Translations under genes and position numbers: made by a program
Assembly: GCA_963514095.1 (NCBI GenBank)
Contig: OY741285.1
Location: 9,301,116 to 9,365,115, forward strand
DNA: 64,000 nt
DNA from: Eutrigla gurnardus
Lineage: Eukaryota; Chordata; Actinopteri; Perciformes; Triglidae
Direction: 5' to 3'
Shown here: positions 48,284-64,000 of the stretch, piece after piece
Layout: each line of letters opens with the position of its first letter
Position numbering within the stretch: the stretch's first letter is position 1
Notes under the pieces: model-generated
Told to the model about the DNA's origin: nothing
Seen by the model: the letters and a program-made list of their open reading frames with translations, nothing else
The model's database searches: none

Positions 48284-48710
48284 CTGAGCTCGAGTCGTTC
48301 ACGTTGGCTCAGTGGAACCACAGCATGCGGAGGACAGAATAAACAAGAGTCATCCAGTGTTTACTAACTCATAGAGGTTTGTGATAGTTGGCCGAGTCAC
48401 GTCAGTAGCTGCTATTTCATCCGTCTGATCGTCAAGCAAGCTTCTTCAGTGTAAAATTGCAGAAAAACAGGCATCTACAAGCTGGGTTCCTAAAGTAAGC
48501 AGTAGTCCACGATCTGCACTATGATCAATCATGTAACATCTACTGTAATAGTGGCTGTAATGTGAAGTGCCATATTGAGCATTTACATAAGATATAACTG
48601 TAAAATGGAAGAATAAACCTGGAGCCTACTTGTGTTACTTGGCTTGGACAAAAATCTGTATTACATAAGAGTAATGTGTTGAATCTGATTAAATAAAACC
48701 CACAAGACAT
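48284..48710 (+). other. mpp3: mpp3 3' UTR with three poly(A) signals
   Basis: Three AATAAA hexamers follow the TAA at 48281-48283: 48338-48343, 48612-48617 and 48692-48697. The last leaves about 120 bp before the psmc5 stop codon on the other strand. Confidence 0.7.
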
Positions 48711-48826
48711 CCATTATTTGGGGAAACCATTTACTCTAGAATGACAATTATAAACCAAACCATAAAGAAAAAGAAGGAAAATATACATATGTGTTCTCAT
48801 TGTGTGAAAGACTACACAAGGCCCGT

Positions 48827-52566
<3,740 letters not shown>

Positions 52567-53030
52567 CTTGGAATTTTCTGCTTCCGCTTGAGGAGACGCG
52601 TATTTCCGGAATATTTCTTCTTCATGGTATTATTAAAACAAATGGGCACGTTGCCACCTACTGACGTTCCCAAGAAGTACACATTATTTTTTCAGCCCAG
52701 CCTGTTAGGGCTTTCGCTCCTACTTGCTTTGCTGCTATCACATTTGAATAGTTTTTAACTAACATAGTTATATAATTGAGTTTCAAAACTTAATTTAGTC
52801 CAACAGGCACATGTAACATTTTCACCTTACAGGCGGAGACACAGCTCATTGGAGCGTAGGTCGTATTTGGGACGGCCGTTATTTGAGGAGGGATGTACCT
52901 GTATGAGACAGGTAAGACCAGCCATACCTGTTGAAACTGCTGCCCAGAGGCACCTGAGGTCTTAGACCCGCCCCAACATGCACACTCACGGCCCAGCTTC
53001 TATGTCATGAAATAACACACACACATGTAT
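52567..53030 (-). promoter_or_regulatory. psmc5: Probable psmc5 promoter region
   Basis: The gap between the psmc5 start and the 3' end of smarcd2 must hold the psmc5 5' UTR and promoter. An ETS-like CCGGAA core is at 52606-52611, and a CCAAT box on the minus strand is complementary to 52848-52852. No TATA box was recognised. The functional role is inferred from position. Confidence 0.45.
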
Positions 53031-54137
53031 TTAAGTATATTTATTTAAAAAAAATGTATAAAAGATAAAGGCCATTGAGTGATACACAACATGCGACAGT
53101 TTGGAAGGCTGTACAAAAATATCTGTAAACAACATTTCTCAAGTTATAAGTGACTTCTTCACAAAGCATAATTTGGCACAGGTATACCTTATATACTTGA
53201 CATGTTTGAAGAAATCCAGGAAACCCTCTCATAAAAAAACATGACAAAATAGCATTTCAACAAAAATCTAACCCAAGAAACTATAAACCGTACACAACAA
53301 ACGGGTGTATAGTTCAGTTGACACACTAGAACTGTCTTCCTATTTTATTATACATTTAAACTTATGTAGGTAGGTAGGTATGGATCTTCCAGGAAGAACC
53401 CTGCAATCCAAAGAGCCTGCCATAGTTCCTATTCCTGGCATTAAAACATTAACCCCACCAACCCCAATAACAAACAAAAAGAGCATGTAAACATCCAAGA
53501 AGTACAAAAAAGAGCTGCTGAATTACACCTTAACAGAGCGGCCACCAATAGACACCAAGAGCTTAATCAAACTTTCTTACAAAGCAAAGAAGTCTTTCAC
53601 TTCCAATTATCGACTCACCAATATATATATATAAAAAAAATGCAACATATATTTTTGAAATTAATATATATACATATATATATATTTCTGGTGTAAAATG
53701 TTTTCGGTATGGATATATTTCACAACGACTCCTTTTTCAATTATATGGCTTTCAAAAGTGAAGGTAAACCGACACCCGTTTCAAAATACAACACAATGTG
53801 ATGATAAAAAACCTATACAGCACCAATGCTTAAAATGATTTAAGCATATTGTACCATAAACAAAACATACTGCAAAACAAGGCAAATATTCCTTGAACAG
53901 GCTCAAAATAATAATGCAAGAAAACATATGATCCGGGACATGTTGATCACTTTGGTCCCATATAATGTGCTGATTTTACAACTATTATATTGTATGTATC
54001 ATACCACGTCAACGAGGATGGCTTTGTGAACATTTAAACTGCAACATTAACTAATTTATTTCCAAGTAAATTTCCATTTTTATTGAGTATCCATTAACAT
54101 TTGATGAATAATCTTCAACCGGCAGTGGGATATGTCT
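53031..54137 (-). other. smarcd2: smarcd2 3' untranslated region
   Basis: AT-rich non-coding sequence after the TAA at 54138-54140. A minus-strand AATAAA signal lies at 53045-53040, giving a 3' UTR of about 1.1 kb. An alternating AT tract lies near 53622-53690. Open frames here are short and unrelated to known proteins. Confidence 0.6.
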
Positions 54138-57100
54138 TTAGGTGAGTCGGATACCCAACACCTGCTCCAACTCTTGTCTTCTCTGCTGCAACTGAAACAA
54201 ACAAGGATCATGTTAGTGCACATTAAAACAATAATCTACATCTCAAATATAACACCCATCAAACATGTACATTGTTAAGTAGTGAATGAGGCTATGTAAT
54301 TCTTTACTTTGGAGTAAACGTATCTGCCCACTGCCTCCGGTACCCAGGGCGCTTCGTAGAACTCAGTCCTCCTCTCCTCCTCTGGGTTTCCAGTCACATC
54401 AGTCATTAACTGACCAAAAAAAAAAAGAAAAGAGAATTTAACATTGAAAACGAGGAACCACAAACTCACAAACAGAATACTTAGGCAGTCAAGGCGTCAA
54501 AGTAGCTCTATTTAATTTGAGCACAACAAGTTGCAAAGTTCTGTTGTTTTTGCTTCCATCTGACTATTAAAGCTCTGTTGTAAAATGTTTATCTATTCCA
54601 TGTGTTTCGTCACATATTATGTGATCTGTCAGCTGTTAATTTGCAGAGGTGAGCTGGCCACATAATCCCCATCACATACAAAATAGTTTCAAGTATGTTT
54701 TCATGCACATAAGTTACAATAGATAATGTTTACCTTCAGATCTCTGCACTGAGACTTGAGCCAGTCTTGGATGAAGTCCTGTGGTTTATTGCTGAAGCTC
54801 AGCATGAAGTCTCTTTCGGTCTTCAGCTGATTGATGTACTCAATCGTCTCATGAATCTGCAGTGAACACAACCAGCACAATAATAAATGAGCGAACCAAA
54901 AAGTTATCTGTTGATATTCTCCTAAAAGTCAGCAAGATGCAGATCATCTGTGACTGAGTGGCAGGCCCCACCTTTATCTCCAGGGCAGCAATTTCCTGTT
55001 GGTTGGTTGTAGAGGACAGGAAGCTGTTCATTTGGCCCTTCAGCGGGTCATCCACCTCCACGTCAATGTCATAGCATGCAGTCTTCTTCTGGTCTGTGGG
55101 GTCCACGCTGCGCATACAGCAAAACAGAATTCAAGCAAAGAGTGATGTCGATGCAAACATGTAAGAGCAACGTTCTCGATTAATGAATGAGATCCTGAGA
55201 ACACTGGCGATTCAACACTCCCACACGTTACGCATGCACAAACACAAAAAGAGAGATCATGATCCACACCCTCCTACCTAATGATGTGATTGATAATAAT
55301 GGGGTCAGGGTGCTGCAGCAGGCCGGCCAGTTTCATGGGAATCTCGGAGAACCTCATGCGAGGGCAGCCAAAGATCTGAACAGATGCGGTTATAAAACAG
55401 AGCAGTTTTGACACGATGAAGGTGAAGTTTTGTTATGATTTTGTCTCCTCACATAAAACAAAACAATATAATACATGTGTATTAGTTGAACATCACACAA
55501 TGCAGCTGAACTACAAATTATCAATGTGATGACAAATTAGGAATAAATCTATTCTTGAAATTAATAATAATCATACTATTATTACAATTCTGACAGATGG
55601 TTTAAATCATGGTACTTCTTTCTATTAACTGTACAAATGACGAGTTTGAAGGGGGAAAAACCCTCAACATTTGCAAGGCTCTGCACACTTGATATACTGC
55701 AAATGAGTCTGAAAGTATTTTCAAATGTCAAAGCAACTAAGAACCACTCCGTTACCTGTCTGAAATAGCGGTTGCAGTTGATGTACTCCTTCTCATGGCA
55801 GTCCTGCAGCTTGTTGTTCTTGATGTAAAGCCAGAGAGCTTGCATGATGCTGGCCCGCGTCTGCGTGTGCACGCCCAGCAGACGAGCCAACCGTGGGTCC
55901 AGTTTGTACTGAGGGGGCTGAAAAAAAGCGAAGAAAGTGTGGGTTAAAAAGGGAACCAAGTGGTACCGTCCAGGCATACGGTTGTTATAGAGATGGTAAA
56001 GAGAGGGCGGGTGGTACCTGGTGGTCCAGCATGAGCAGGAGGGTGCATTTAACATTCACGTCCCCAGGCCTTTTGACCTGAAAGCCATCCGTCTCCTGAG
56101 TGGTGGGCATTCTGTGCCACTGAAGGATGAAATAAAAAGATCAGACTCTACTCATTGACTTCAATTACAGCTAAAGCTAAATCTGAAATATGTTAACAAA
56201 ATAAAAAAAATACAGATGGTGGATTCATGCAAGCAAATGCTGCCAAGACAATACTGGTACCAATTACTACCAGCCTGATATTTATATATTTATTCATAAA
56301 AACATAGTGGGGTATCTTTCAAGAGCCCTTAATAGAAAAAAGGATCGCTTCCAAAAGTTTTAGTGATTCCAGCCGAACTCTGTTTGGTTGCATCAAATGC
56401 CTTGAAAATGATGTCATACCTCCACCAAGTGGTTGTCGGGTCCATAGAGCTCCTTATCGAGCTCAATCACCAGGCTTTTGAAGAAAGATGAGAACTTCCT
56501 CTTCTGCTTGCCAGGCTAGAAACAAAAAAAAGTGCAAGTGTGAAGAGACACTTTGGTTATCTATCTATATCTTCTTCTTGTGCCGAGTCAGGCTGTTGCA
56601 GACCACATTGTTCCGCTCTCACCACATTGGGGGTGGCAAAGCACAAAACTGTAGACAACTAGAAAAAGCTGTTGCACCCCCACTCCCTGCGAAGCCCTGT
56701 TAAAGCCTGTTTGCACAACGTGACCCCTTTCACTCCTTCCCTCACATCCCTTTTCTTTTTTTTTCTGTTACTTCATGCAAAACTCCTACGCATGCCTAAA
56801 CCAAATGGGCCAGAGGAGAAAAAAAAAATTAACTGGGAAAGAAAATCCTCCTTCATGTGGCCCCATATGACACAATGAGTTGCGCTGGAATTGATGGAGG
56901 GAGGGGAGGCTTGTCAGCTCACGGTATGTAACGGCCAGTGGTTTCAATTCCTTGTTTCAAGAGAGAACATGAGCTTGCGTGAGTGTGTGGAAGGCGTAGT
57001 GGGGTGGATAGGGGAGAGCTGTAAACACACATCTGGTTGCGTGGTCCGAAGCCAAAGACACAGACAGAGCAGAGCTAAATGACTGACGTTCTCAGGAACA

Positions 57101-60100
57101 ACAATAACACGGACTGAAATACTTGGAGTAAGACCACGCTGGGATAATGGCGAAACAGTGCAAGGCTATTCAAATGAAGAAAGTCGTCCACGTACTTCCT
57201 CCAGAAGCTTTCCCTCCACTCTCAGTTCCCAGGAGGAGATCTTCTCTGCCTCCTCGCCCTCCGGCTTGCTGGGGGTGTACGTGTTGGATATGTAGATCCT
57301 GAGCTTCCGTTTTTGCTGTGTCATAGAGTTGAACAAGCAGAAATATCAATAACTCCAGGCAAAATGGTTTCTCAAACACAAATGAACCATGATAACCTTG
57401 AATAAGTATCATGATAATTGGAAATTGGGACTCTTTACACAACATGGGAATCAGTTTAAAGTTATATTTCCTAAGGAAGTTATGAAATCATACATTTTTG
57501 TATTTAAAGCCTGTAATTCTCTCCCTATACTGTCAGTTTTTCCCTCTGAGTTCAGATTGCCTACTGTCCTAAACACAAGGGATTCACAAGTATTAACATA
57601 ACATTAAATTTGTGATTAGGTGGCGCTTCTTGAAGCCTGAACATTATCTAAAAATACCCTTTTCATTAACTTAAAATCTGACAATGCACCAACGTGAAGA
57701 GGTACCATAATGGGCTTCTTAATGGCTTCCTGAATCTCCATACGCTTTCGCGCAATGGTCTGATCCAGTTTCCTCTCAAACGCCAAGAGATCCATGTAGG
57801 CCTGGGACTCTGGGACCAGGTCTCGGATCTGAGGAGCCAAAAGCACAGCGTGAACAGAGAAGAGAATACAAACTTAATCCATCTAAAGTGTGATTAAGGG
57901 GTTGAAACTTTTCTTACCCTCTGTGGGAGAACCTTGTCGGCCATCTTACGTCTTTTTGCCCTAAAAATGACACAAAAAAAGATTATAAACAAATTATTTA
58001 CTATGTTCTTTTTTTGCTAAATAAATAAACAAACACCAACACATGAATCAACCACTGAACTACATTCTCTCTCTAAATATAGACTATCCAGAGGCTAAGG
58101 ATATGACTTAGTCAAACAAGGACATACTGTACTATGTTAGCAATGTTGTCATCATTTAGCATTTGCCCTTTTAAAAGAACGGCCCGTGTTAACCAATTTG
58201 CAAGGAACTGCCACAAGATCAACAGAAAGACCTCATTCACTCCATGCGATGATCAATCATTTGTGAAAACTTCATAGCGCAATAACAAAATCTTTTCATT
58301 AACTCCACGCCAATGAGCACCTTGGGCTCTGACGCATCATCATCATCATCACCACTGACTTCATAAAAGCGGTTTTTGTTCTTTTTAATTAAATGACACA
58401 GTTCCCCCTCATTACGACTAAATTGAATTGCCAAGCTCTTTACTGAGAATTTAGATGGTTGCTTCTGGCACCGAGGTACGCAGATCCTACAACACTGGGG
58501 ATGTTATTATCAGATAACGCTTTAAAGACAAGAGGCTCGTTGTGGATGGAACCACATCAGTGATGGCCACATTGATGAGCGTGGTGCCACTGAGCAGTTT
58601 GAAGTCAAAAATAACCGCGTGTGCTGCGTTGAAAGCAAAGGCCAGTCATGAGATACTCCTATCCTCGTGTCTGCGTGATGTGTCCCTTCACCAACAGAGC
58701 GCAGAGACAAAAACACATCCTGGATGTATAGCGGTGTTGTTAAGGAGCCACAACCGACAAAATTAGCCGCTTAATATTTATGGATATATGCTTTCTGTGG
58801 TTTTATGTGAGAAATATATATTAACAATGACAAGATTACATTTTTGGTTTTTCCATTAACTATAACTTGCATATAACTTGCGTACATAAACTTGGCTGAG
58901 GAAAACTTCACTAGGAAGGTCCTGAAAGTAATGTTGTTTTCTAGAATCTGTGTAGTCAATAAGGAAGAAAAGCACATTCCTCTTTCAGAAGTCATGATAC
59001 TTCTGAAAACTTTTCTGGTATCATTACATCATAAAAAGCCACAAAAAAAAACAATATTCTGAAGAAATCTAACTGTCTTTCCACCCGTGTTTTTTTCAGC
59101 CAGTCACAGTCAGAAAATAGTTATGAATCTCTATGTTTTGAAAAAAAGAGTTGCCTACATGGTGGAGGAAATGCATGAATAAGTTTATGGGTTTTCAAAG
59201 TGCAAGGAGGTTGGGGTTTATTAATTGTTAAGTTGTTGACTTGTTGAGTCAATCAATTTGTTAGTAAAATCTTAATAAATTAAGTAATTTAATAATTCAA
59301 ATGTAATTATTATTATAAAAGTATAGTTTTGCTGATTTCCTCCACTTTAAAATCATCATAAAATGAATTTATTGATTTTGGACTGCCTTCTAGACAAAAC
59401 AATTAGAAATTCATTCATAGGTTCAATGACGATGTTGCCTGTTTGGTCGCAGGCTTTTCTTGATCAATCAACCTTGGCATTATTCCCCTCACTCTCTTCT
59501 GCTTCTCACACACAAACACTCTCACTTCTCCACAGTTTACCCTCGTCTAAGGCCTCCCGGTGCCTCTTGCTGCTGCTGTTGATGCAGATGAAGGAACCGC
59601 TTCCTCGAAGCATCCATGCTTGGAGGCCCCATGCCTTGCCGCATGGGCATGTTCCCGCTGCCATAAGAAGGACCAGGCAGCTGACTTCCCATTGACCCCA
59701 TGGGGCCCCCGACTCTGTTGGATGGCATCCCTGGGCGCTAAAGACAAAAAGGGAAGGTGAAGTTATGATTTGGGGTATTTTCAAGTACTGAAAATATGAG
59801 AGCTTTATCGTACTAACTACTTTCCTTTGAAATGAATTTGTAGTTATTAAAATAATGTGGATGCCTTAGTTATATTTTCTTGCTGAAGTACTTTTTTAAA
59901 AAGAAGGGTTTATGCTCCCACTGTGATGATTTTGATACCTGATTGAAAGAATAATTAGATGGAGGATAGAAAATAGTGTTTCCATTATGGTACATTGTGC
60001 GTGACTTTGGTAGTTTTAACTGGGTAGTTAAAAGGTGTATCTTGTATAAATATCGTGTACGTCTGTGTGTTTATAATGGCCATTTTACATTTTTATTTTG

Positions 60101-60746
60101 CTATACAATTCAATTATAATCTGACATAAATTTAATTAATTTATCTCCTCTTTAACATTAAAAAAAATGTATATCTGAACCTGTATGGCTCTAACAAACC
60201 AGACCCCACAACGCTGCACATGGTGGTAAACTGACAGGAGCCACGTGATCCTCTCTATTGCACATGTACAAATCCTTTATTTGTTACACTAATGATAACT
60301 CATCAAACATAATTAAGGTAGACATTACACTCTTATTTGATGGTGGCAGTAAGGAACTACATGGTCTATTCAAACGCGGAAGTAGTGTCCACACCTTGGT
60401 AGTTAAAACAGTAGCTAGCGTTAGTTAGTACAGTTACAGGTTGTTCTTTCTTTGATGTCAGGTGACTGACATAAAGAGTTTTTTCTCCATCCAAACTTAG
60501 GACTGTGTGTACTCTTAAAAGCAACAGCACAGCAACATTAACTTCACAGATAACGCCCACATTTACCAAGTTTTCCACAAGAAGACCGTCATCATAAAAA
60601 CCAACCTGGGGGTACTGGGGGACGTTATTCATGCTCCGGGAGTATCCCGCCGGAGGTTGGGGCATACCCGGCATCCGCATACCCGCAGCGTGCCCGACGT
60701 TCATGGGGTTCACGTTCATCGGATTGAATCCTCCTCTTGATGCCAT
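54138..60746 (-). CDS. smarcd2: BAF60B, SWI/SNF (BAF) complex subunit D2
   Basis: Core accessory subunit linking transcription factors to the BAF chromatin remodeller in the nucleus. Exons (minus order): 60606-60746, 59541-59737, 57918-57960, 57706-57828, 57196-57315, 56420-56515, 56018-56119, 55756-55917, 55278-55375, 54972-55107, 54734-54856, 54308-54409 and 54138-54191. Total 498 codons plus stop. The N-terminus is Gly/Met/Pro-rich with a short Gln run. Then come KRRKMADKVLPQR, the conserved ESQAYMDLLAFERKLDQTIA block, the SWIB domain (about 275-350, YKLDPRLARLLGVHTQTR) and a C-terminal helical region ending GIRLT. IARKRMEIQEAIKKP, TNQQEIA and the GIRLT end favour SMARCD2 over SMARCD1 or SMARCD3. 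It lies head-to-tail upstream of psmc5, the same pair as in mammals. Confidence 0.94.
57961..59540 (-). other. smarcd2: smarcd2 intron 2
   Basis: A 1.58 kb intron separating the N-terminal exons from the conserved core. AT-rich; no coding exon, repeat array or structured RNA was recognised. Confidence 0.75.
59738..60605 (-). other. smarcd2: smarcd2 intron 1
   Basis: An 868-bp intron after the first coding exon (donor CAG|gttggt). It is mostly AT-rich, with a GTAGCTAGCGTTAGTTAG word cluster near 60411-60428 resembling that in the psmc5 first intron. Nothing coding was seen. Confidence 0.7.
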
Positions 60747-61130
60747 CTTCCAGACTCCACAAGTGTTTGAAAAGTGGTGGAAACTTCTGACCAAAAACCT
60801 CGGTCCGAAAGCGAGTCGAGAGCAAGCGGGTAAACGAACGCACGCGAGTTCAAGTCCGGAAGTAGCGAGAGTTACTTTTAACGAGGTTTGTGGTTTGACA
60901 GCAAGCACACTGTCAACAAAAAGCTAGCTGCTGTTAGCCCGTTTCCGACCGTTTCGAGTTCCGGGATTTGCTTCTGCCTACAACTGCTCGTTTTCTGGAA
61001 CAGCGAGTTGTGGCTGTTCTGTTGGCTGTCACCTCCTCCCCCCCCTTGTTCTGACGTCTCAACTTCGCGAAACAGCCGTTATTTCACTTTGAGGCTGAAG
61101 TTACTGCGAGAACCGGAGTGTCTCTAAAGG
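60747..61130 (-). promoter_or_regulatory. smarcd2: Probable smarcd2 promoter and 5' UTR
   Basis: A moderately GC- and CpG-rich segment immediately upstream of the smarcd2 ATG, ending before the CA microsatellite. A GCTAGCTGCTGTTAGC-type word lies near 60923. No TATA box was recognised, and the transcription start cannot be fixed from sequence alone. Confidence 0.45.
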
Positions 61131-61180
61131 AATACTCATATAAGTGTTCTTGTTGTAACTGCCTTCCCACATACCCACGT

Positions 61181-61185
<5 letters not shown>

Positions 61186-61257
<72 letters not shown>
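61186..61257. repeat. (CA)36 microsatellite upstream of smarcd2
   Basis: A pure CA run of about 72 bp. Open frames on both strands crossing it (poly Thr-His or Val-Cys) are artefacts. Confidence 0.97.
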
Positions 61258-61258
<1 letters not shown>

Positions 61259-61835
61259 CGCGCACACACGAATGCTGCCTTCACGGATATCGGATATTCT
61301 GAAGTTGCACATTTCCGCGGGGATTCATGTTTAATTACCCTCGCCCAAACTAACGTTTCATTGTGTTTGATTAGAAAATGTAAAGCCTGTATTTGCAATG
61401 GACTAAGATGTGACTTATTGGCATCCATCCCCCTCATTTTGCCATTATGCCACTTTGTTTCTCCCTCAAAACTCCTCAAAAACATAAGCCTACCTGTCAG
61501 ATCTTAGTATGGGTTAATAGACACCACCTGAGTGCATGGTGAATGAACTGACCTCAGTGCCTACAGCAGACTGTGCATGATGACACCTTCATTCCTTACA
61601 CAGAAACCAACCAGCATTCCAGCGCTGGGATAAGCTTCTCTCATTACAGAGCATTTGGGTCCCTTTTTTAACTTCCAACACACTTTTGCTCAAAACAATG
61701 AATGATATATTAATTTCTTATATGATAACTGATGGTATTACATATTACATTATTGTAATAATTATATTATTTGATTTGCATGATGCACCATTGTGTAATG
61801 TTTCACTTACATTTGCATTTTCACTACTGTAGCTT

Positions 61836-61840
<5 letters not shown>

Positions 61841-61881
<41 letters not shown>
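61841..61881. repeat. (TAA)n microsatellite
   Basis: About 13 units of a trinucleotide TAA/ATA run in intergenic DNA. Confidence 0.95.
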
Positions 61882-62326
61882 CAATGTATTTGTTGATCTT
61901 ATTTGATGTCAATGATTTAGTCCACCAACTCACAAATGTATCAAACCTCAGATGTCCGAGGTTAGGAAGAGCACCTAAAGGCAGCATGACGGGCTCCCCT
62001 GGCAGTTTTCAGTTCTGGGAACTCGATGCAGAAACCTTTAGTTTTATTAAAATCTCCAACAGTGTGACCTTTTGCGTGAACTATGTCTCAGTTTCCCAAG
62101 AATAAGATCTACGACAGCGCATCACTCAGAAAAAGAAAGAAAAAGTTCACAAAGCAACATGTAATGTCTCATATAATGAGCTTGTTAAAATAATCAAAAC
62201 TGGAACATCTTTCCTCATTTGATCGACAGCGTCCCCTGTTGGCCATTTGGTACTTGAGCAAGGTTACCATCAAAACGCACATTCAGTTCCAAGTTACCAC
62301 GAGACGTAACGACAGGTAACAAATCA

Positions 62327-63209
62327 TTTATTATGCTAGACAGATGAAACAAACTGAGCCATGATAGCAGCAATTCAACTATTGGAATATTTACACTATC
62401 ACATCACACCAAAGATATATGTAACCCTTTACAATGTAAACACATGATACAAAGACATTTTTGAATGCTAGAAAACAAGCAGACCTATCCACCAAAAAAA
62501 AAAAAAAAATTAAACAAACCTGCTCTCCAGTAAATACCTGCTTGTACAATTAAGGGTAATTTACTGATTTTTTTTTTTTTTAAACCTAGTTTCCACAGGT
62601 GAATAACAAAGTGAGAGTTCTCGCTCCATCACTGTATTGTGATTCAACTGGAGAACTATGAGCATGACAGAGAAATGTGAAAATAAAAGACAAACCATTA
62701 GGAATGATTGTCTTTATCATTATTTTTCAAAGAATGAGATTTTTTAAAAAAAGGTGAGGAAATAGAAGTACACCTAATCATTTCTGTATTTAAAACAAAC
62801 AACATACTGTATGTGCACACGTTGAGCTGCCTCTGCTCGGCTGCTGAATGAACGACACCAGAATCTACCTCTGTGCAGTGAAATCCTACATGGTGATATT
62901 CATTATATTGGACTCCAGCAAAGACAAAAATTAACTAAAATGGAAAGAAGAGATGAGTGTTGGTACAATGATTTTGTGAAAAAAAAAAAAAAAAATCTGT
63001 CAAGTATACAGTGGGAGGTCTGGACTGCTTCTGCAGAGCAGCAAACACCATGTGTGTCACCAATAACATGGACGTCCATTGATTTCACAACATAAAGAAC
63101 TGAGGGTGAAGTGGTACTGGTCTTCCCGTTTGTGTGTGTGTGTTTGTGCGTGTTTGTGTGTACGTGCACGCACAATGGTAAGAGAATGTGTGTTGGTGGG
63201 CCGAGTGCA
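62327..63209 (-). other. 3' UTR of the unidentified minus-strand gene
   Basis: Non-coding sequence between the TGA at 63210-63212 and a minus-strand AATAAA at 62332-62327, about 880 bp. It includes poly(A)/poly(T) runs near 62495 and 62575 and a GT-rich run near 63130-63160. Confidence 0.5.
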
Positions 63210-63966
63210 TCATTGAGGGAAGGCCTCGTCTTTCATCAGCATGCGCGGGCTCTCCTGGTTGTCCATGCGGCGTCTCGGACCCATCATGCCTGTGGGATTA
63301 ACCGGCAGGCTGGATGTCATTCACTCACTCACACAAGATACATACATTCATTGAAATAAGGATTTACTGCATTTCATCATTTCTCTGATTTCTAAGAGAC
63401 AGATGCTCAATATATTAATATCTTAAAAAAATAACGTTCCAACAATGTGATGGGTTTCCATGAAACTGAACAGTGTATTAAGTGCTGTGTACACAAATTA
63501 AAAAGTGCAGAAATCAAGAAGAAGTTTCACTTACTGCTCTTATGCTTGAATGATTTGGATCTTCTGGGTGAGTTTGGATTCTGTGTTGGGATAAGAATAC
63601 CGAGTAAGTATGATCTGTGTGTTTCCATAAATCAATTAATGACAGGGATAATAAAACAGCGTAATACTAAAATATGGTTATATTAAATAATTTAGAGGGA
63701 AATAAAAGTACCTTATCAGATTTCCTTTTCTTGGCTGTAAAAAGAAAGACATTTGTGTCAGATTCAAAAGAAACATTTTGAGTAACTACCATTAGAGTTT
63801 ATCGTTATTGGAAATCAGCATCCAGCATCACTGAACAGACATCAAATACAGCACGAGAACGTCACCTTTCTTTTCTGCCCCGTAAGACCAGTCGTTGTCA
63901 TTGACGTCGTCATTATCCTCTTGGTCACTCTCCGACTTGTTGTTGGTGTTGTTACCGGTGACTATT
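63210..63966 (-). CDS. Unidentified protein, charged C-terminal region (5' partial)
   Basis: Four exons in minus order, 63866-63966, 63712-63734, 63535-63580 and 63210-63289, all with consensus GT-AG borders and compatible phases (1, 0, 1, stop). They encode about 82 residues. An acidic Asn/Asp stretch (SESDQEDNDDVNDND) is followed by WSYGAEKK, a basic nuclear-localisation-like segment (KKRKSDK), a Ser-Pro/Arg segment (NSPRRSKSFKHK) and the end ESPRMLMKDEAFPQ. I do not recognise the family. The composition suggests a nuclear protein tail. It is transcribed in the same direction as smarcd2, and the rest lies beyond the window. Confidence 0.6.
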
Positions 63967-64000
63967 CTGTATAAAAAAAAGAAAAAAGAAAGAGGAACAC

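Larger units (their letters stand above)
61131..62326. other. Intergenic region between smarcd2 and the next gene's 3' end
   Basis: Contains the CA run at 61186-61257 and an ATA/TAA run at about 61841-61881. The rest is AT-rich, with no recognisable gene, RNA or transposon. Confidence 0.6.

Noticed and set aside
61084..61507. Open frames of 133 and 129 codons on the two strands around 61,200
   Set aside because: Both are created by the (CA)36 microsatellite; the encoded Thr-His or Val-Cys strings are artefacts.

Overview
The window is animal nuclear DNA, almost certainly from a ray-finned (teleost) fish. Every real gene is split into short exons with GT-AG introns, CA/TA/TAA microsatellites are frequent, and the encoded proteins match vertebrate families almost end to end. 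I found no prokaryotic features. Exons were placed by reading conserved protein sequence across splice sites and checking that exon lengths keep frame.

Layout. (1) + strand, 8-31,410: the last ~74 coding exons (about 4,376 residues) of a megalin-type LDL-receptor-related protein, best called lrp2b. Its 5' end lies upstream of the window. It holds LDL-receptor class A (LA) clusters of 8, 10 and 11 repeats, eight YWTD beta-propellers with EGF modules, one membrane span and an NPxY-bearing tail. (2) 31,411-32,610: a gene desert. (3) + strand, ~32,611-48,710: mpp3, a MAGUK scaffold (L27-PDZ-SH3-GUK, 582 aa). It has a likely non-coding CpG-rich first exon and a 6.7 kb first intron carrying a complete non-autonomous hAT-like transposon. 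A later 3.1 kb intron carries a ~170-bp satellite array. (4) - strand, 48,827-52,566: psmc5 (26S proteasome ATPase Rpt6, 406 aa), tail-to-tail with mpp3. (5) - strand, ~53,030-60,746: smarcd2 (BAF60B, 498 aa). (6) 61,130-62,326: intergenic, with long microsatellites. (7) - strand, ~62,320-63,966 and beyond: the 3' end of a gene I could not identify, encoding a charged, probably nuclear C-terminus.

The genes do not form a functional pathway. They are an endocytic receptor, a polarity/synapse scaffold, a proteasome ATPase and a chromatin-remodeller subunit. The informative point is synteny. In mammals MPP3 and PSMC5-SMARCD2 lie on the HOXB-bearing chromosome arm (human 17q), whereas LRP2 lies on the HOXD-bearing arm (2q). 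A megalin gene beside mpp3-psmc5-smarcd2 therefore looks like an ancient duplicate (ohnolog) kept in fish and lost in mammals.

Nothing here looks like a wholly new biological system. The most notable items are an in-frame 9-bp minisatellite in the lrp2b cytoplasmic tail, a remodelled set of tail motifs, an 18-nt microexon in mpp3, the intronic satellite array and the hAT-like element with perfect target-site duplications.
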